Notes under the pieces: model-generated
What the model was told of the DNA's origin: nothing
The model's input: only the letters and a program-made list of their open reading frames with translations
Database searches by the model: none
Position numbers and translations under genes: made by a program
Shown here: positions 13,040 to 23,900 of the stretch, piece by piece
Layout of the letters: every line of letters begins with the position of its first letter
Numbering within the stretch: the first letter of the stretch is position 1
DNA from: Odobenus rosmarus divergens
Lineage: Eukaryota; Chordata; Mammalia; Carnivora; Odobenidae
NCBI RefSeq assembly: GCF_000321225.1
Contig: NW_004450459.1
Span: forward strand, 2,300,236-2,364,235
DNA length: 64,000 nucleotides
Reading direction: 5' to 3'

Positions 13040-13275
13040 GAATAACAATAATAAACATCATAATATGAGCAGCTTAGATTTACAGAGCTCTTACTGTGTG
13101 CCAGGAATTATACTAAGGGATTATTTTGTGTAGTCTCTACCATCACCCGAGGCAGATACGATTATTATCCTCCTTTACAAATGAGGACTCCAAGGCTTTG
13201 AGAGGTTTAATAGCTTGTCACCCCTGAGTCCGAAGGTCTGAAACCAGGATTCAAACTCAGGTAGGAGTCTCTCTC
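13040..13275 (-). repeat. MIR, reverse orientation
   Basis: Near-complete reversed MIR: GAGCTCTTACTGTGTGCCAG, ATTATTATCCTCCTTTACA, AAATGAGGACTCCAAGG and ATTCAAACTCAGG in order. Confidence 0.85.
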
Positions 13276-13720
13276 CACCCTGTTCCCTGTAAACGGACCA
13301 CTGAGCAGGGCTGACGGGTAGTGCCTGTGGCGCTGCTGACAGGGGTGAGATCTGAAGAAAGGATGGGGGTTCCTAGCACCTCTGCAGCCTGGAGGGCAGC
13401 TGCCTAGTCCAACTACACATAAGGCCCATTTGACGCTTAACTCACCTGGAGAGGTGAGTCTGGGTTCTTCTCTTTCTGATCCATGTCTGTCACTCTTAGA
13501 ATAAGCTCATTGCTTCTTGGGCAACTTCAGGAGAGCCAGACATAAAAATTGGGGCTGTCCTGTCCTCTCTCTCCGTTGTAACGGTTGGGCTTGCGCACAG
13601 AATATGATGCTTAAGAGAGGGACTACTTAGAGATCACACACAACCGGGGACGGTCATCATTTACACCTGCCCTTGATTTACTGCAAAGAGGACCTCAACG
13701 ACCAAACCCTTGTGACTCAG
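13276..13720. promoter_or_regulatory. Unique GC-richer block with palindromic factor and splice-donor motifs
   Basis: Contains an 8-bp inverted repeat, ACTCACCT at 13440-13447 and AGGTGAGT at 13452-13459, so a consensus splice donor exists on each strand. Also CCGTTGTAACGG at 13573-13584 (paired MYB-type sites) and TGCGCA at 13592-13597. Together with the CRE patch it could be an alternative promoter or first exon feeding the 5-kb exon. This is speculative. Confidence 0.3.
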
Positions 13721-15295
13721 GGCTATCTGGAAGCTTGGCAAAGCATCGCTTTTTAAAAGTGTAATATTACCAAATTACAGTAGTACAAGAAGAATGATGA
13801 TTTTTCATCCCTTCCTTTTTCAATATCAGATTTATGGAAAAGAATGTGACAACAGGGTCTCATTAAAACTTCAAATATTCACAAAGTGACACATTTAAAA
13901 GTGATAGCTACATCATTGAAGAGTAATATCTTTTTGAGTTACTTCAAAAAAAGGTTTTGCCTTTTATATTTAAATGCTCTGACCACATGCCTTAATATTA
14001 TTGTTTTACTTTTTTCAAATCCTCAAAAACTTAAATTGAAACAAAACAGACACAGCTTTCACAAAGACCCATTTCTTTTCACAAAGATCCAGAGATAGAA
14101 ACAGCTGCATGTTATTGGCAACAGCACCTCAACCACACAGTTTTGGATTTCAAATCAGAAGGCTCAATGAAAGTAAACTGCATGGAACGTTACACTGGAA
14201 TCGCATGCTACTGCAAGACCTGAATTTTTGCATCTGGAATGTGGAGAAGCACAGACTTGCCATGCTGACGCGGCTTCTCCTACCCAGAGCACCCTGACAG
14301 GGGTCCACATGGATGCAGTCACTGTCATTGAAAGGAAGACAAATGGCATGCCACTCTCTCCACAGACCGTTGATTCAGTTGGGAGCCATATCTCTGGAAA
14401 GGTGCTTCTCCCACGATCTCCAGCTCTTTGCTAGAACCACACATGGGCAGTGCCTTGCTAATCAAATCAGCTGTGCCAGCAGCAATGGGATACCTTTTCT
14501 TCACTAGGAGGTTAATCAGTCGTTCAGAACTGGTATAAAGGCTAAAGTAAAACAACACACGCTTAAGGAAATAATAGGCAATAGGGCCACATTATATCTT
14601 TATCTCTGACCCAATAAGGCTATCACTATTACTACTACTATTTTATCAAAATATGGTAGGCTGTTAAGTATTTTGAGGCTGGTTAACAATTAGCAGCATG
14701 CAATTGCTGCAGAAATGAAATGGGATCCCAGAATCTCTTTCCAGAGTCTTCCTAGTGGTGGTCAGTAGTCTCTATAGAAAATATGAGTGGAATCAGCCCT
14801 GAGATTTGAAGCAGCCAATTAGAGTAGAGCACAGATTAGCCTTTCATCCACTCCCTTTTTCTGTTTAAATAAATTTAGAAGGCTCGGTATCTTTCACTCA
14901 AATTCCATATTGTCAGACCCTCTTTGAAAAGTTCTGAGATTCACCAAACAAGATTGTATATTCCATTGACAAAAAGGATGACTAAGTAAGGAAAAACACC
15001 CGGTGATCTATTTTGAAGATCTGTTTGGAAAGAAAAACTGAACTGCATTTTCCAGTGGTTTTTGGAGAAATTCCATCTTAAAGAAACATAGAATGCTAAG
15101 AGATGTGTGTTTCTGCCATAAAGTATCATCCCCTTTCTAGATCACTCTGATGGTAAAGGATGCAACATTTTTAGAGGTTAAGTGTTTCATATCAACATAG
15201 ACAGTTCAGTACTTGGAAATTTTTGCTCCTTTTCCAACACATCACACTTTTATAAATGCACAATTTTCAATTTGCACAAACACTGTATTTTCTTG
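13721..15295. other. Unique intron
   Basis: No repeat recognised. A minus-strand open frame at 14325-14558 (77 aa, with KKRYPIAAGTADLISKALP) looks slightly protein-like, but I recognise no family and see no exon signals. Confidence 0.5.
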
Positions 15296-15299
15296 AAAA

Positions 15300-15490
15300 T
15301 TCATTGATTTAACAAAAGTTTATTAAGTGGCTATCATTCACTGTTTTAGGGACTGGATATACAATGAAGAACAAGCCTTCAAGAAAAAACACAACATTGT
15401 AGTTGAAGAGACCTATACATCTAAAGTAATAAATAAGGTATTTTCAGAGTGTTTAAGTACTTTAAAAAAAATCAGATAGGAGAATGGGAA
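15300..15490 (-). repeat. L2 3' end, reverse orientation
   Basis: Reads AAAAGTTTATTAAGTGGCTA, ACTGGATATACAATGAAGAA and later ATAAATAAGGTATTTTCAGA, following the reversed L2 3' end. A short (AAC)n run follows at about 15490-15510. Confidence 0.7.
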
Positions 15491-15510
15491 AAAAAACAAC
15501 AACAACAACA

Positions 15511-16427
15511 TTTTACCACAGGTTAATTCCTAAAAACATTTTGGTTGTCTTGACACAACTGTGATTCAGATACTTTTACATGAAAAACCATACCAAATAC
15601 GTAAAAATAATGACACTATTCCATGATTTAGGAAGGTTGATACCGAATTCCGAATTGTACAACTGGTGAAAGTAAGGGGCATGTTCCTCAGCTTTCAAAG
15701 TGGCCTGTGAGATTTCTACAGAGGATGTTCTTCAACTACTAAGTACCAAGATAACAAGTGGATGTCAGAACTACTACGATCGTCACAACCCCAAGGAGAA
15801 AGTGATCTGCATTTTGGAAGTCCTCTGAAGATGAGTGCTAGGTGCTAGATGCCTCTCACATGGAAACCTTCCTAGTGGGTTTCTGTGCAGTGTGGTGGGC
15901 CTGGTATTTAGTGAATAGCGAAATGAGTATGAGTTACTTCTCTTATTTTTTAAATAAGTACAGATTTGGTCCATGATCTAACAGTTATGAAGATACTACA
16001 AGAAAATAATGTTTTTAACACTTTTAGAATTTGAGAGTTACCAAAAGGTAAAAGCAAAAAAACAAAAAGCAAATGAATGGGCAGTTTCACCACTTCCCTC
16101 TCTTTAGTGGAAAACCAGTTGAACACTTTTGACAGATAATTTTAAAACTATTCTGAGTAAAAGGAAGAAATTTTAAGGTCTTTTTCAGACAGTAGTTATT
16201 TTGTTAATGGGAGATGCCACCTGTGTACCTTACTGAAGCCACACGTCTCATTCTGACAGTAGATCCTTGTATATAAGAAATATGGTCGGTACAAATATAA
16301 AATGTTCCATTTTCCTGGCGGCCCCACATGCCCGGTGATTCTCCATGCTGCCAGGGATTAAGAGTCATGCAGCCACCCCGTAGTTATGCCACTGGCTAAT
16401 TTAAGAAGCCGCATCAAAGAGCATTTC
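15511..16427. other. Unique intron
   Basis: Nothing recognised. Confidence 0.6.
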
Positions 16428-16442
16428 AAAAAGTTCAGTTTA

Positions 16443-16622
16443 GGGTGCCTGGGTGGCTCAGTTGGTTAAGCGACTGCCTTTGGCTCAGGTCATGATCCTG
16501 GAGTCCTGGGATCGAGTCCCGCATCGGGCTCCCTGCTCAGCAGGAGTCTGCTTCTCCCTCTGACCCTCCCCCTTCTCATGTGCTCTCTTTCTCTCTCAAA
16601 TAGATAAATAAAATCTTTAAAA
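16443..16622 (+). mobile_element. CAN SINE, sense
   Basis: Sense SINE. Target-site duplication AAAAAGTTCAGTTTA at 16428-16442 and again after the A tail at about 16623-16637. Confidence 0.96.
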
Positions 16623-16639
16623 AAAAAGTTCAGTTTAAC

Positions 16640-17950
16640 AAATAAGACTTTCAATTTATGTCTCCAATGGGCATGAGACTTGACTCAAGGTTCACTCAGA
16701 CCTCATTGCAAGGACACACACACACACGCAACAGTTTGGGGTGTTGATGTTCCGATTCAAACAACAGATGAGTAAGCTAAAACATTTCAGTTGCATATTA
16801 TCCATATTCAGCTTAAGCAATGCATTTTGAAACGTCTAATCGGTTAATGTGATGTATTAAGGAAGCCCAGATCACTCTCCACTCTAATTCCAACTGCTGC
16901 TTTCAACAAAGGGAAAAAGCATTAAGGTAATGAGCTGAGTTCTATCTCCTAAGAAAACCCAATGCTTTTCTTTGTTTGTTTCCATTCTTAAACAAGCAAA
17001 TGTTTAGATGTGACTGGAAACCACTGAGAGAGAGAGAGAGGTGTTTTCCATCAGGATGTGAAGAAAGTTCTTGAAAGCTTTTTGTTTTATCTTCAAGATT
17101 TGATGTTCTTATGACTATAATATAATTTTTTGGCTGATGGATGCATACAGATATGAAAGATCTATAACATCTGTCAAAGGTAAGTTAACAAAAAAAATTC
17201 TTATGAAATTGTTGGATGTCCTTATGAGAGAATGCAAAAAACTTAGAAGATTTTTAAGAAAAAGGAAAACTGTGGAATCTTTTAGGAAATTAATAAGAAT
17301 TTAACTCTACTGTGAATTTTAAGAGCAAAGAAGAAATAAAATGATAAATCCTATTAATATATTTTTCTTTCTGGAAAAGTTACTACCTCAAAGTATTTAT
17401 ATATCTCAATAGGGTATATTCATATTTCAAAAACAGCCTAAGATATGCATAGTTGACAATGAACTATGTTACCCCCTGCCCCCCCTCAAAAAAAGTCCCA
17501 CTAACAAAGCTAGAGTACATGCTTCAGAGTGATGGGAACAGGAATTGGATTCACCAAGAGAAACTAAACTAAATAGATCAGCTGTTTCCTGTGTTATTTA
17601 GTATGGTATCTTCTCGGGGTGAAATAAAAAAAGAAAAATTATTTCAGGAATATGGACTGAAGAATAGTTTTTCAATAGATGTGCAAAATACTCAAGAAGA
17701 TAGAGATTCATCTGAGGATAGATCATGAGAAGCGATTATTCTATAATACATTGGAAGGAGACATCCATCCTGCAGTTTGAAAGGACTGGCTAATATCTGA
17801 GATATAAAATAGGCACTTTGCTCTTGACCTTTCCTTTTGTTTTTAAAATAGTGACTTGAAAACAGCCCACAAAACTTTGTCTTCAAGATTAAATTTCCTT
17901 AACATAAAATTCAGTGCCAAAAGTAAGTCTGAGAAATATCTTTTTAAAAA
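16640..17950. other. Unique intron
   Basis: Short (CA)n near 16715 and (GA)n near 17026; otherwise nothing recognised. Confidence 0.6.
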
Positions 17951-17962
17951 ATAGAATTCTTC

Positions 17963-18162
17963 GGAGCACCTGGGTGGCTCAGTCATTGGGCGTCTGCCTT
18001 CGGCTCAGGTCATGATCCCAGGGTCCTGGAGTCGAGCCCCGCATGAGGCTTCCTGCTCAGCGGGAAGTCTGCTTCTCCCTCTCCCTCTCCCCCTGCTTGT
18101 GTTCCCTCTCTCGCTATCTCTCTGTCAGATAAATAAATAAAATCTTAAAAAAAAATAAAAAG
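17963..18162 (+). mobile_element. CAN SINE, sense
   Basis: Full-length. Target-site duplication TAGAATTCTTC at 17952-17962 and 18163-18173. Confidence 0.97.
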
Positions 18163-18173
18163 TAGAATTCTTC

Positions 18174-19080
18174 ATACTTTAGGAGGAAAAAAAATGCCAT
18201 ACCAGTAACCAAAGACTACTTGCTCATACTTACGGATGTACCTTTAAAGTTATTGGTGCGAAGTCTCCAAATACAAGTAAGAAAGACTATGTTTGCCTGT
18301 GTTTTGGTAAACAGGCTAAAAAAAAAAAAAAAAGTTACAAAGGCTTTCTAAGAGACTAGGGAAGCAATGAGCTTTCTTGATTTAAAAATCAATACACCTC
18401 CCGAACAGCCAAATGCATTAACTGACATCCTCTCAAAACCATTCTATCAAAGCTAAGTTTGAAAGGCTGTTCGGTAACTAATCAGATATATCCTGATGAT
18501 GGGGCAAAACAGGTCCATGACACAAATTAAAAAGGTCTAAGATGAAAAGAAAACCCCACCAGGCAGGAAGAAGTGCAAATGCAGAAACCCGGGCCTGTTT
18601 GGATGTATTCTTTATTCTGCAAAGCAAAGTGGAAGTGAAATGTTTTTTCCCCAAATGCAGGACAACATGTTTCTTACCCTTGCATTAAGAAGAAAGCTGA
18701 CAGTTGAGGACTGACAAGGCTCAAGGCAAGGCAACAAATCTGCAGTGTTCCAATCCTGAGCATCTTGGGTTCTTTCTCTCCATGCCATACTCTCAATACA
18801 CAGTGGTAAAATGTCAGAGATCATCTACGTTTTCAAACTGGTTTTTAAATTTGTTTTAGTTTGAGCTCCAGAACTCCCCCCACCCCCGCCCAAAAAAGGA
18901 ACCCTATCTGGAAATTTAATACAATAAATACTGAAAACGGTGCTGGTTACAACTGGTAGGCCGGGCCCCACACCCACCAGCCTGATTTTAGTACAATTTC
19001 CTTACCTGAAAATGAGAAAAGATTTGGAGAATTTTAGAGACTTGCTTGAACCTCTTCAGCTAAGCCCAGAACCCAGATGT
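18174..19080. other. Unique intron
   Basis: An A-run near 18320; otherwise nothing recognised. Confidence 0.6.
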
Positions 19081-19086
19081 CTTGCT

Positions 19087-19280
19087 ACAGTTGCCAGATT
19101 TGCAAATAAAAATATAAGATGCCCTGTTAAAGTTGAATTTCAGATAAACAACAGATCATTTTTTTTAAGTAAATATATGTGCCAAACGTTGTATAGGATA
19201 TTCTTATACTAAAAACAATTTGTTGTTTATCTGAAATTTAACTTTAACTGGGCATCCTGTATTTTATCTGTCCCTGTTTC
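19087..19280. mobile_element. Palindromic DNA-transposon MITE (MER-type)
   Basis: Long hairpin. The left arm 19118-19153 and right arm 19221-19256 are inverted copies matching at about 34 of 36 positions, and the outer ends (AGTTGCCAGATTTG and TATTTTATCTG) extend the symmetry. It resembles an ancient non-autonomous mammalian DNA transposon; I am not sure of the family name. A later old SINE sits at its right edge. Confidence 0.75.
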
Positions 19281-19398
19281 CTTATTTTTTTTTTAAATTA
19301 ATTTATTTAAGTCATCTTTACACCCAACGTGGGGCTCAAACCCACAACCCCGTGATCTAGAGTTGCACCTTTTTCCCATTGAGCCAGCCAGGCACCCC
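19280..19398 (-). mobile_element. Old short CAN SINE, antisense
   Basis: Older SINE type lacking the CT-rich domain; the minus strand reads GGTGCCTGGCTGGCTCA and GTGGGTTTGAGCCCCAC. Target-site duplication TCTGTCCCTGTTT at 19267-19279 and TCTGTCCCCTGTT at 19399-19411. Confidence 0.88.
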
Positions 19399-19411
19399 TC
19401 TGTCCCCTGTT

Positions 19412-21490
19412 CTGTGATGCCCATCCAAGGGTGTCATGACTACATCAATGTTGATTCTATTGGTTCTTCTTACAAGCTTACTTTGTCACACTTAACATTT
19501 TAGGGCTTTTATTAGGAAAGTAGTCCCCCAATAGTTTTGTGGACAAGTGACATCAAAACGTTTTACGTCATATATTTATCTTGCTATTGCCTTTTTGTAT
19601 GGATGTATATGTGTATTCATATTAACTCTTCTCAGCAAAAAATGATTTTTGGTTCAACCCTGCATATATATTATACAAAACATACCATACTTGTAAAGTA
19701 AAATAAAGAGTTTCCATATTATGCCTTACTCTGTTCTCTGCAGTGATAATTGCTTTATTGAATAAGGCTCTGTTAATGGTACAGCCTGACATTTAACATT
19801 TATACATTTGATTTATAATTATTTTTAGGTGATTGCAAGGAGGATACAGTTCAAACTAAAAGTAGTCTGAACTGAACTGTCTTTCTTTTCTTCTGAATTT
19901 GTAAGGAAATGTAGTCACTGGCCGGTAAAACTATTTTATCCACCAAATTTGTTTCAAATATACACACAGCCTCTATATATTCTGAATAAAGCAACATATA
20001 AAACAGAAAAATGAATACAGCAAATGAAATCATCACATTAAAAATGTGTCTAGCTTGCTCATATTTTGGCCATGGATATCTCATCAAGATTCCCTAGTCA
20101 AGCAATAGAGAAAAACCTACATGCAGCACCTAGCCAGTTGTCAGGAAAAATAGAATCCCTCAGGAACATTCATGAAAAGTTTGAATGTTAGGAAGCAAAA
20201 ACCCTTGTATTTATAATCTATCTACTCCTTATGAAGATTTTCAGAAATGTTTCTAAATGTTTCTGTTTTCCATTCTGAAATTCAGCCTATCGGGATGCTT
20301 GGCACCTTCAAAGTCTTCATAACACTCATTTGAAATTTTTATTCACACTTTCTGCCTCCCCCAACCTTTAACACTTGTACTAAAATTGGACCAATACCTC
20401 TATCTAACAACACAAGAAGTTCATATGTCACTTTATTTAAAAGATTTTGTATAATTAGCCAGGAGTCACTTAATTTCTGCCTCACAACAAACAATATCAC
20501 AGAAACAATTGTTGGCAGTTCTCTAACCACTGCAGGGCAACCGGCCTCCCGAAGCTGGGGTTAAAAGCTGGCCTCTGGAAATCAATCATGCTTTCGGCAG
20601 AGAAGAATATTTCAGTGATATGAAAGCTGAAATGGAGCCTATAATCTTTTGTGATTACCCTCGAGGCTGAAGCAAACGCAAAAAGGAAAGTCCATGAATT
20701 GCTGATAATTTCCTGTGATGACCGATTCCCAGGAAATTCTGATATAACTCCTGCTCTGTAACAAAATGCTGGTTCTCCAGAACTGGAGCTTCATCCACCT
20801 CTGAATGTCACAATGCTTCTTCAGAAGCTACTCGTCCATTAAAGGGGCCAGGCCTGTGAGGCAGCTGCTCTCCCTCTGAAGACAATGGTATGTCTGATTG
20901 CACAAGGAGTGATGAGCTATGTGCTACAGGCTGTTTTTCCAGAGAGTTCCTTTATGAAGGAATTGATTGAAAATATATGTTTTAAACCTTTTTTTCTTCT
21001 CATAGAAGTTTAAAGATGGATAGATTTCTCTGCTGTTCCTAATAGCTATGTAGCTATGATTATCTAGGCTTATATAATTTTTAAGGTTTTATTTGGTCCG
21101 ATAATTTGTTTTCTCTGAGAAAAAATAGTTTTCATACATATGTGCATACTGTTAATATCTACTTAATATTTTGGGATAAAACATAAAACTACTCATCTTT
21201 TCTTGAGTAACCATCAAACCTACAGTTAGATGCGCCTGCTCAGAACACAGGTTAAGCAAGTCCTTCTTACATGATTGGCAATTGAAATTCAGGAAAAAAG
21301 GGGGAGGCAGGGTAAATGGAGATCTCTAACAGTTAAAAGTCCAAGGAATTTTTAGAATAATTCTCCATTATCAATACATGAAGGATAATTTAGTATGTTG
21401 GCTTCTATGAATGGGTTTAAAATCTTTTTAAAATTGTTACGTTAACTACTGCTAGTTGAATGAATAATGTGAGAATAAAGGTTCTACGTT
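19412..21490. other. Unique intron with an enhancer-like block at 20500-20930
   Basis: No repeats recognised over 2 kb. The 20500-20930 part has more even base composition than its surroundings and no repeat signature. It is a candidate conserved non-coding element, by impression only. Confidence 0.35.
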
Positions 21491-21510
21491 TGGAAGTCAA
21501 CTGTATTTTA

Positions 21511-21710
21511 TTTTATTTTTAAAATATTTTATTGATGTATTTGAGAGAGAGAGCATGAACACAAGCAGGGGGAGAGGCAGGGGGAGAGAGAAAGGGAGAA
21601 GCAGACCCTCCACTGAGCAGGGAGCCTGATGCAGGGTTCCATCCCAGGCTTCTAGAATCATGACCTGAGTTGAAGGCAGACACTTAGCCAACTGAGCCAC
21701 CAGGCGCCTA
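21511..21710 (-). mobile_element. CAN SINE, antisense
   Basis: Full-length. Target-site duplication GAAGTCAACTGTATTTTA at 21493-21510 and GAAGTTAGCTGTATTTTA at 21711-21728. Confidence 0.96.
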
Positions 21711-21728
21711 GAAGTTAGCTGTATTTTA

Positions 21729-22359
21729 AAAGTATAACAGAAAACATTGTTGCATCTTAGGAATCAATGACAATGTGTCATAAGTGCACAGCTCTCAGGT
21801 TCAAAATACCTTTATCCACAGCCTTTAAAACCTAAATATTATTGAAGGTAAACAGGCAAAATGGAATTCAGACAAACCAGTGTTGTTATTCCCCACCTCC
21901 GTTCTATGCCCTCGCCCCAGCCCTGCTCCAAATTTAGTTGTAGCCTCTCTTCATTGCTTTTAGACAGTCAGGTGATTCTGATCTTTATGTATGCCCAATT
22001 ACTATCTCATTCAGCTAACTTAAATTGAGTACCTGCTTAGTAGCAGGCAGAACTACTTTAAACTGAGTACAAATGTCTTAAACTCAAGAACCAGGTCTTA
22101 GCCATGTACATATCTTTAGTATATACCTTAATTAGGATTGCTCTAATGCACAAAACCAGCTCCAGTGATAAATATAACTTGGTTTATTTAAGGTAATTGG
22201 TTCGGAAGATGAGATGAAGGGAATAGACATATTAATAAGAATATTAATTTTATTTATAAGAATAGAGGTTTGCTATTTTAAGAGTCCTTTCATAAACATG
22301 ACTTCATTTGATATTCGTGGGAATTTTAAATTGTTCAAAATAACAACATGGTGATATGC
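21729..22359. other. Mostly unique intron with an L2-like fragment
   Basis: About 22010-22130 (AACTTAAATTGAGTACCTGC) resembles reversed L2. The rest is unrecognised. Confidence 0.45.
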
Positions 22360-22470
22360 TGGCATACCTGGTTGGCTCAGTCCATAGAGCATGCGACTCT
22401 TAATCTCGGGGTTGTGAGTTCTAGCCCCACATTGAGTGTAGAGAGTCCTTCAAAATAAAATCTTTAAAGA
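22360..22470 (+). mobile_element. Old short CAN SINE, sense
   Basis: Short SINE type: CCTGGTTGGCTCAGTCCATA, GAGCATGCGACTCTTAATCT, TGTGAGTTCTAGCCCCAC, then the A-rich tail. Imperfect target-site duplication (AACAACATGGTGATATG and AATAATACGGTGACATG). Confidence 0.9.
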
Positions 22471-22599
22471 AATAATACGGTGACATGTTATATAGTTATG
22501 ATTTTTTTCACAGACTCTCACTAAACTTCAGAAGTTTTCTAAATATTCAGTCATATCCTCAATCTTCCATAAACATAATAAGCCCAAGTTTTCATGATG

Positions 22600-22760
22600 T
22601 AATGATGAAGATTAGGAACGTATTATCAACTCTAGTTGTAAAATGAAGAAAAGTGGAACTAAATGACTTTCTCAAGGTCAAAGAAAATGAATCCAGATAC
22701 AGGGGCTGTGGCTGCCAGCCCAGTGCTCTTTTCCCAGGCAATGAAGTAGATCACTCTGCC
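22600..22760 (-). repeat. MIR fragment, reverse orientation
   Basis: GTTGTAAAATGAAGAAAAG, ACTTTCTCAAGGTCAAAG and CCAGCCCAGTGCTCTTTTCC follow the reversed MIR. Confidence 0.7.
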
Positions 22761-23318
22761 CTCCTCCCTCCTCCACTCTGACTCCTGCTTCTACTGGGGG
22801 CATGAAGCAGAGTCAAGGCCAGGCAGGACTGTTAGAGGCTTACTGTGGAACAAGGCAAGCAGAGTTACTTCTGGGAGATCAGAGAGAACGTTCCAAGTGG
22901 CTTTGGGGAGGAGGTGGGATATGACAGACGAATGAATGAGTGACTAAGTGAATGCCACCACTGACACCACTATACCATGTGATAGTGGCTATTACTAATC
23001 ATTTCAGCATCTGATAGCTTCAGCTCATTTTTGGGAAATGAAGGTTTTGGGGGTTTGATATTATTATGACAATGAATCAACTTACATATTATGGATGTTT
23101 GGTGTCTACATAAAAAACAAAACAAAACAAATAAATTAGACCCAGACACATATTTTTGATTATTGGAGACTTTATGTATACCTATAATTATTGTAAATCA
23201 TAAACCTGTGAAAGAGATCAACTGTATTTCCTACTATAATACTCAGATCTTTATTTGGCTCTAGAAACTGTTCACAATAAGAACAAAGTATGAGAATGAC
23301 AAGATAAATCTATCTTCT
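22761..23318. other. Unique intron
   Basis: Nothing recognised apart from an (AAAAC)n stretch near 23115. Confidence 0.55.
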
Positions 23319-23335
23319 ATATAGAATACACTACA

Positions 23336-23440
23336 GGGGTGCCCAGCTGGCTCAGTCAGTGGAGTGTGCGACTCTTGATCTTGGGGTTGTGGGTTTGAGC
23401 CCCATGTTAGGTGTAGAGAGGACTTAAAAATAAAATCTTA
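23336..23440 (+). mobile_element. Old short CAN SINE, sense
   Basis: GGGGTGCCCAGCTGGCTCAG head and a GTGGGTTTGAGCCCCATG box B region. Its A tail was the target of the next SINE. Flanks ATAGAATACACTACA and ATAGAATATACTGCA look like its own target-site duplication. Confidence 0.9.
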
Positions 23441-23591
23441 GGGGTACCTCGGTGGCTCAATTAAGCCTCTGCCTTCGGCTCAGGTCATGATACCAGGGTC
23501 CTGGGATCGAGCCCTGCATTGGGCTCCCTGCTCCCACTCCCCCTGCTTGCGTTCCCTCTCTCTGTCAAATAAATAAATAAAATCTTAAAAA
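23441..23591 (+). mobile_element. CAN SINE, sense, inserted in the tail of an older SINE
   Basis: Younger SINE with an internal deletion (CTCCCTGCTCCCACTCC lacks the usual intervening bases). Target-site duplication AAAATCTTA at 23432-23440 and 23592-23600. Confidence 0.93.
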
Positions 23592-23704
23592 AAAATCTTA
23601 AAAAAATTAAATTAAAAACATAAATAGAATATACTGCAAAGGAGTTTTTCAATCTGACTTTAGGAGCCACAAGGATTTATTGGGTATTTAAAAGAATATG
23701 TCCT

Positions 23705-23900
23705 GGGGTGCCTGGGTGGCTCAGTTTTTAAGGGTCTGCCTTCGGCTCAGGTCATGATCCCAGGGTCCTGGGATCAAGCCCCGCATCAGGCTCCCTGCTC
23801 CGCGGGAAGCCTGCTTCTCCCTCTCCCACTCGCCCTGCTTGTGCTCTCTCTCTTGCTGTGTCTCTCTCTGTCAAATAAATAAATAAAATCTTTAAAAAAA
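23705..23900 (+). mobile_element. CAN SINE, sense
   Basis: Full-length head, CT-rich region and AATAAATAAATAAAATC tail. The duplicated flank is short (GTCCT). Confidence 0.95.

Noticed and set aside
16443..16520. tRNA-like head of SINEs (box A and box B) as tRNA genes
   Set aside because: Each tRNA-like part is continuous with a SINE body and A tail and is flanked by target-site duplications; the cloverleaf is degenerate.
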